From Motiliproteus sp036964625 (lineage in GTDB: Bacteria > Pseudomonadota > Gammaproteobacteria > Pseudomonadales > Balneatricaceae), in the NCBI GenBank assembly GCA_036964625.1, contig JBALTG010000190.1:1-5423 (forward strand): DNA of 5,423 bases, given 5' to 3'. Both the position numbers and the translations under genes were made by a program. The stretch's first letter is position 1, and every line of letters starts with the position of its first letter. The notes beneath the pieces were generated by a model. That model ran no database searches. It saw only the letters and a list, made by a program, of their open reading frames with translations, and had not been told where the DNA came from. Shown here piece by piece: positions 5,408-5,423 of this stretch.

Positions 5408-5423
5408 CCTGTACCCGTGCAGG
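5408..5423. other. Terminal inverted repeat at window edge
   Basis: CCTGTAC-CC-GTGCAGG pairs over 7 positions including one G-T. Its left arm is the reverse complement of GTACAGG in the 17-base repeats (5246-5252, 5297-5303), so it may start another inverted repeat unit running beyond the window. Confidence 0.35.

Overview
The window looks like part of a gammaproteobacterial chromosome carrying a nitrogen-regulation locus. The first two proteins closely resemble enteric NtrB and NtrC: the phospho-accepting histidine falls at residue 139, as in E. coli, and the NtrC C-terminus has the family's LGWGRNTLTRK helix-turn-helix. The DNA is moderately GC-rich, with GC-ending codons throughout the three genes. 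A more exact placement (for example a marine group) would be a guess.

Layout: positions 1-379 hold no convincing gene. They contain a pair of AAATGAGC-type repeats at the extreme left that resemble an IS end, a near-consensus NtrC palindrome at 120-136 with a weaker half-site three helical turns upstream, a good sigma-54 promoter at 231-246, and a strongly structured leader. ntrB (380-1456) and ntrC (1453-2877) overlap by ATGA and form an operon. A 131-base gap follows with a second good sigma-54 promoter (2908-2923) and a leader able to form alternative hairpins. Next comes a large type III glutamine synthetase gene, glnN (3009-5183), closed by a clear rho-independent terminator (5217-5243). 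The last 180 bases hold no gene visible to me but are dense in small repeats and inverted repeats, including a roughly 25-26 base periodic set of GGAT-centred hairpins whose arms change in concert.

How it works together: NtrB senses nitrogen status through PII and phosphorylates NtrC, which activates RNA polymerase carrying sigma-54. Promoters of that type are visible in front of both ntrBC and glnN, so the simplest reading is an autoregulated NtrBC system that also switches on a neighbouring ammonia-assimilating enzyme of the GSIII family. The classical enteric order glnA-ntrB-ntrC is not seen here: no glnA end lies in the 379 bases before ntrB, and a GSIII gene sits downstream instead. The regulatory links are inferred from motifs, not demonstrated.
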